Assembly (NCBI GenBank): GCA_963693315.1
Contig: OY856188.1
Coordinates: forward strand, 217,132,495 to 217,196,494
Origin: Diogma glabrata
Lineage: Eukaryota; Arthropoda; Insecta; Diptera; Cylindrotomidae
Length of the DNA: 64,000 nucleotides
Direction of reading: 5' to 3'
The stretch's first letter is position 1. Every line of letters begins with the position of its first letter. The translations under genes were made by a program, and so were the position numbers. Positions 59,085-64,000 of the stretch are shown piece after piece. Below the pieces are notes generated by a model. The model saw nothing but the letters and a program-made list of their open reading frames with translations. It ran no database searches and was not told the DNA's origin.

Positions 59085-59660
59085 CCCCCTTAACTTCGAA
59101 CATTACAAAAGAAAAAATTTAAAAAAACTCTTGATTGTAGGGATTTTGTTATATCGAAACCAATATTTTTTTTGGTAGTTATAATTTCAAATGTTCATCG
59201 GAGCCCCTTAAAGTAGAAATTTTGAAAAAAATTATTTTTGATCATGGCATGTGGGGGGGGGGGGGGGGATGTCATATGAAAGGTGATTTTTTTTGTAGTG
59301 CAAAACAGTTTTTTGTGTAATTTTTGAAAGCACAGTTTTCGATTTATTTTCAAAAATGTAAAAATTTTGTTTGGGGGACAAACTTTATCTACGAACATTA
59401 CAAAAGACAAAATTTAAAAAAATTCATATGGGTAGGGGTTTTGCTAAATCGAAACCAAAGTTTTTTTTCGGTAGTTATAATTTCAAATGTTCGTTGGAGG
59501 GGGTTTAAAGTAGAAATTTTGAAAAAAAAAATATTTTTGATCATGCTATGTGAAGTGTCATATGAAAGGTGATTTTTTTTAGTGCAAAACAGTTTTTTTT
59601 GTAATTTTTGAAAGCACAATTTTTGACTTATTTTCGAAAATGTAAAATTTTTAGATATCA
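59085..59660. repeat. 295-bp tandem duplication with a G16 run
   Basis: CGAACATTACAAAAG starts at 59097 and 59392. Both units contain ATCGAAACCAA, GGTAGTTATAATTTCAAATG, TTTTTGATCATG and GTCATATGAAAGGTGATT. The first unit holds an uninterrupted run of 16 G at 59253-59268, replaced by a short normal sequence in the second. Frames on either strand across it are artefacts. Confidence 0.9.
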
Positions 59661-59813
59661 TTTATAACGTCTGCATAAATCTGCTTTCTGGCACAAAATT
59701 GTTAGAACACGGACTTCATAACAACATAATGAGCAAAATCATACAAAATCATACATTTATTGTTTCAGATGAGCATTCAAAATTAGTCTTAGCTCAATTC
59801 TCACAAAGCGATC

Positions 59814-60240
59814 ATGGCTAGTAGAGATAATCTCAGAGCTCGTTCTAAGAAGTTAATTTGCATCCTTCATATATTTAAAATTCAGTCGAAAAACAACGAT
59901 CTTTTGATTTCTTGCCAGGCTTGCCAGTTCATTTTTAAAATTGATCATATTCATTTGAGCACACAATATCAGTCACATTTGCGTTTGACAAAACACACAA
60001 ATGTTTTGTAACCCAGTCATATCAAATGCAATGGCAAGCACAACTGCAAAGACTGCTAAAGCTGATACATTTTCTATAAAAATAGTAACGACATTCCTTG
60101 AAGCTTGAATTCCTTTATGGAAACTACGACAATCAACTGTCGAGGATCAATTTTTTTTTTAAGAATACGAAGGAGCGTTACCATGTGTACACTTGGCAAC
60201 GCTTCTTTGCAGAGCGGATTTTTTTATATTTGTGTTTTCG
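59814..60240 (+). pseudogene. Zinc-finger transposase-like fragment (CGGBP1/hAT-like N-terminus)
   Basis: A frame from the ATG at 59814 reads MASRDNLRARSKK and then ISCQACQFIFKIDHIHLST, with C-x2-C and, downstream, QSHLRLTKH providing histidines as in BED/C2H2-type fingers of CGGBP1-like and hAT-related proteins. It stops at 60011. Other frames continue with DTFSIKIVTTFLEA, IPLWKLRQSTVEDQFF and NTKERYHVYTW, which resemble the next segment of the same family (F...F..A.IPL.K). Several frameshifts. No catalytic domain seen. Family assignment tentative. Confidence 0.4.
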
Positions 60241-61055
60241 GTTCCATAGGTTAATGTTTTGTGCCAAAATGTACTACGGTGTTGTTTTTATTTTTGATTT
60301 TTGTGTTCCTAATGGCTCCTGTTTTAGCATTATACTTTCACCAATTTTAAACGTAATTTCAGCTTTCTATCAAATCAAATCAAATCTGTGAGCGGCGCAA
60401 ACCGAGTTTGTTTCCCATATAATTAACATGGAGAGAACGACGTTTTGCGCAAAAATGAATAACTGCTTAAATTTTTTTTTTCAATTTCTGATAGCATCGT
60501 TTTGTAGATAATTAAATTTCCTAAGAAAGTCCATTTGATTGAATCGGCGAATTTATTATTTTCAAAGAAATGCTCGTTTGAACATCTAATTTTTATGAGA
60601 ATGTTCGGAAACCTAATAATTTTTTGAGAATGTTCAAACGACCATTTCCATCAAGCTATCAAATTGAAGAAGCAAAAAAAAATACATATCACTCTATGCA
60701 GTTCGTCTATACACATTTTTGACCGAAACCTTACTCGTTCGGTAAAACATGGAATGACAGTACCGAAACAATTTTCAATTTTGACATCAATTAAAAATAA
60801 ACTATGCGGTGCTGAATTGGAGAAACTTGAAAGAGTTTTATAGAAAAAACAGGCGACGTGAATTTCTTTCAAAAGATATCAGTCATTTAAAACATAAAGT
60901 ATGACCAATGGTATCAGTTAAAGTAGTTCGCTCGTTCTTCACGTATAAATATGTTTTATCTGTTAGGCGTTGTTCGATGAGCGAACCAAAGGTAACTTGG
61001 CTTAATTCCATTCAATTCAAAAATTTCGTGGAGGACACCGAAATGAATAAAAATG
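60241..61055. other. Unassigned, possibly decayed coding debris
   Basis: Less AT-rich than average. Frames such as RSVKHGMTVPKQFSILTS near 60740 look protein-like but match nothing I know. May continue the preceding fragment. Confidence 0.3.
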
Positions 61056-61669
61056 TAGATCCTAACGATTCTAAAAAAGCAAATGTTTGTCTGTCTGCCG
61101 GCCGACCCTCCTTCATATCCGACGAAAAATAGAAAGCCGCTGAAGCGATTTCAACATTTTTTGTTTCTAAAAATAGGTTTAATTAATGGTGAGATCGAAA
61201 AGCACGACGTGCTCGTTAACTGTACCGGAAGTGTATCAAAAACAGAAAATTTGCATATTATTATTTGTTTTTTATTTCTTTATTATTAACCACTTTAGAA
61301 TAAATATGCGATAATGTGCCATTCCAAAATTTGAAAATATTTATTTAGCATTGCAAATCATCTAAGTATATCAGAATTTAATTATACAATATAATAAAAA
61401 CCGAATATTTTAGGCGATGATGAGCAGTAACATTGAATAAGGAAACATCTTGATGGTCGGCATCTGTGTGTGAGACCATAGGAGCCTGATTATTGTATTA
61501 TACGTATTTAATAAAAAAATTCATACATTTTCTTACCCAATTTGTTTGACAAACATAAAATGGCTAGGATTTTTTATTAGAAACATTTGAAAATAAAATT
61601 AATGATTTGTATGATTTGAAATATAATTCAAAATGAAATTGGATATGAAATATAGTTATATCCAGCTTC

Positions 61670-62370
61670 AGCTACTCCCACCTAATAGGAACAGTTGAAA
61701 AATTTCATGTTATTGCAGATTAACGATATTTAATCTTTAAAGTTAATTTTTAACAAAAGTTGTAATTATTAGGACGATTGTTTTTGAGAAATGCTTTGTG
61801 TGAATTCGGCTTCCACCCCTTCTAAATAATAGAAACATTTGGAAAATATTGTGAGAAGTTTTTTGAGTGCATCCAGTTTTGTTCACTGACGACTAATATG
61901 TGCAGTACAGTTGGCAAATGTCAGGATGTTGCAGAGTACATGTCGTTTTTTTCTTCAAAAACTGTCTAAAGATGCGTTTACACTAAATGGAGAAGTTTTC
62001 TGGACTGATAGAAACAGTTGGGTTGGAAAATGTCAGGTCGTGTTATTGATAAAATGTAGTCTGTTTCACAAAAGTCGTTATTATTGAAATGAAGCATTTA
62101 GAATAAATGAAGAGGTTTTCTAAGAAGTTTTCTGAACTAATAGGAACAGTAAGTTGAAAAATGCTAAGTTGGTTCGTATTAAATGTCGTTTTTTCTTAAA
62201 AGTTGTAATTATTAAAAAGAACCATTTAAAAAAAATGGTGAGGCTTCCTAAAAAAATTAATGGGCGAATTTAAACAGTTGTTTGAAAAAAATGCTCGTGT
62301 CAGCTGTAATTATTTAAAATAAGCATTTACATTAATGAGAAAGATATCTTAATGAGAAAGTTTTTGAACT
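61670..62370. repeat. Degenerate minisatellite, about 130-bp unit, five units
   Basis: Words like TAATAGGAACAGTTG recur near 61689, 61828, 62006, 62135 and 62267. Each is followed by GAAAAATG.., a TTTTTCTTAAAAGTTGTAATTATT-type block and an ATTTA.A.AAATG.AGA.G joint. Units are diverged. Confidence 0.7.
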
Positions 62371-63089
62371 TATAAGAAAATATTAGGTATGAACTATGGG
62401 TAGATGTCGATTAATGTGTCGATTGACATAATCGCCATCTGAAAACGTTCATATTGATTTCACTTCGATTCGATTAAATCTATTTTAGATTCATTTTTAT
62501 TGTAAGATGTACCCTCCTCAATATCATTCAAATTCCTTATCATATCAATTCCTCAATTGACTATAAAATAGTTCGGCTTCCAAAAAAGATTATCGTTTGA
62601 AATTGGAAACAAATTGGAACAAAAAAACTAAATGAACGAACGAATCACAAACTTATTATTTTTTTATTTTTTATTTTTAATTAAATATTTCTTTACAACA
62701 GCAAAAATGTACATATATGTACATAATACCAAAAATGAATTTAAAGCAACAATCACTATCATCTATAATTTATGATATTTTTTCGAAACTTAAAACTTAA
62801 CTAACTTTATAATTATCAATCGTTTCACAGAACGACTTTTTTTAAAAAAGAGACTTTTTATTTATCTCTGTCATTGTGGCTTTCACATTTTATCAAACAC
62901 AAAATTTTACCCATACATTGAAAATCATCAAATCATAACAATAAGATCCTTCAAAATGCAATCAATTATTATTAATGAGAATACATTTCAGTCAAACATT
63001 ACAAGGTGGAGCACCCTATCAAATGATGGTAAGATCTACGCAGAATCATATACTTTATTTTATTGTCCGTTTAACAAACACAAAAAAAT

Positions 63090-63480
63090 TGAATTTTTCT
63101 ATGATAGTAGATGAAAAGTCTATTTTCAAGCAGGCTTAATCCCCTTTGAAAATGATTTTTTTTCTTTTAGTGGGAAAATTATTAACAAATTGTAGTTGCT
63201 ATGGTATTTTCATTTAATTTTACAAACTTTTTAAAACAAAGCAACCATAAAGAAATAGAATATGAATTTTGAATGCTATTTTGTCGATTTATAATTTATT
63301 AATTTCTAATAAATGTTGTTTATATTTTTACAAAAATCATAGAAAAAATTGTATTTCCTACGCGAGATAAAAACATTTTGCGTTCGTGAAATTACTCCAC
63401 TCGACGCTCACGCGTCTCGTGAACAAATTTTCACTAAAAAAAGCACCGTTTTAAATCTCTTGTAGCAAAATGTACTATTG
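63090..63480 (+). repeat. R2 interspersed repeat, copy c
   Basis: TTTTTCTATGATAGTAGATG, CAAGCAGGCTTAATCCCC, ACAAATTGTAGTTGCTATGG, TTTCCTACGCGAGATAAAAA, CTCGACGCTCACGCGTCTCG and AAATCTCTTGTAGCAAAATG follow in the same order as in copy b. Inserted in or next to R1 copy e. Confidence 0.8.
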
Positions 63481-64000
63481 TTTCACATAGAAAGAAAATA
63501 AAATTAACCAAAAAAAATTGATTACGGCATTGACATATAACAACAAGTTAAATGATTTGAGGGAGAAATACCATGTGACGTAGTACACTAAAATATGAAT
63601 TTATGTATACAGTGGAACGCTGTATGCGGTCAGATATTACTTTAGAAAATGACTCTAATTAAATCGTATGAATGTAGGATTTAGAGTATGAGAATTGGGA
63701 GGACTGTTTGTTTTAGATTTACAAAAAAATGTCTATTGAACAGATTTTTGTTGGTCGTTAATTGATAGCTCATAGCTTTGAGATTCCAGCCCTATTATAT
63801 TTTTGTGTTATTTTATATTCCCCTTTTTGTCGCCGTCTCAGTAATTTTTGGTATTATTGCGATGATTTTAACAATTTTAGCTCATTTTTCTTAACAATTT
63901 TAAACGATTTTTCCTATACCAATTTGACAAAAATTTTTCGCTATTTTATCTGGATATCTTTTATAATCTTATATAAAGTTCTTGTTTGCAAGTAAAGGAC

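Larger units (their letters stand above)
61056..63805 (+). repeat. R1 interspersed repeat, copy e (old, expanded)
   Basis: CCTAACGATTCTAAAAAAGC, TGTCTGTCTGCCGGCCG, ACTGTACCGGAAGTGTATC, ATCTTGATGGTCGGCATCTG and GATTATTGTATTATACG match R1 in order. The right-end block (GATAGCTCATAGCTTTGAG, ATTCCAGCCCTATTATAT) lies at 63764-63801. Between them are a minisatellite and an R2 copy, so the element is expanded and interrupted. Confidence 0.6.

Overview
The window is strongly AT-rich, intron- and repeat-laden eukaryotic DNA. Its inhabitants (jockey/CR1-like LINEs, a mariner, a PIF/Harbinger, a Penelope-like element, Ty3/gypsy pieces, many TA-flanked MITEs) fit an arthropod, most likely an insect. I found no intact host protein-coding gene, no rRNA and no CRISPR. 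It reads as an intergenic or heterochromatin-like region built of nested mobile elements, most of them decayed.

Layout. 0-2.7 kb: a reverse copy of an unclassified repeat family (called R1 here), split by a 1.3 kb insertion. 2.8-9.5 kb: a Ty3/gypsy-like integrase gene cut in two by a 5.9 kb insertion that has CAC-type inverted termini and a CA target duplication, and that itself carries a LINE with a nearly intact reverse transcriptase. 10-12.4 kb: a tRNA-Lys-like sequence and a forward R1 copy. 15-18.7 kb: a broken PIF/Harbinger transposon. 20-21.3 kb: a Penelope-like GIY-YIG endonuclease fragment between 340-bp inverted arms, set between TA microsatellites. 23-31 kb: foldback elements, another R1 copy and TA-flanked MITEs. 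36-37 kb: a second CAC-type element.

38.4-45.4 kb: a degenerate LTR retrotransposon whose LTRs, primer-binding site, polypurine tract and CTAG target duplication can all be read; its 5' LTR is inflated by foldback insertions. 45.7-47.3 kb: a 548-bp tandem repeat flanked by a 14-bp direct repeat, each main unit encoding what looks like a complete hammerhead ribozyme. This retrozyme-like array is the most notable feature of the window.

47.5-54.2 kb: a reverse R1 copy containing a broken LINE, then a mariner pseudogene interrupted by a 1.3 kb transposon with CCCAGC termini, then a repeat (R2) containing a TA-flanked MITE. 56.3-57.8 kb: a MITE-like cluster of TGATCAGG-type motifs and a 5'-truncated LINE with a clear target duplication. 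58-64 kb: tandem duplications, a decayed zinc-finger transposase-like fragment, an old R1 copy with a minisatellite, and a third R2 copy.

The genes do not form a pathway. What links them is insertion history: several insertions can be ordered from reading frames or repeats that resume on the far side. All family names come from reading motifs by eye; no database search was possible.
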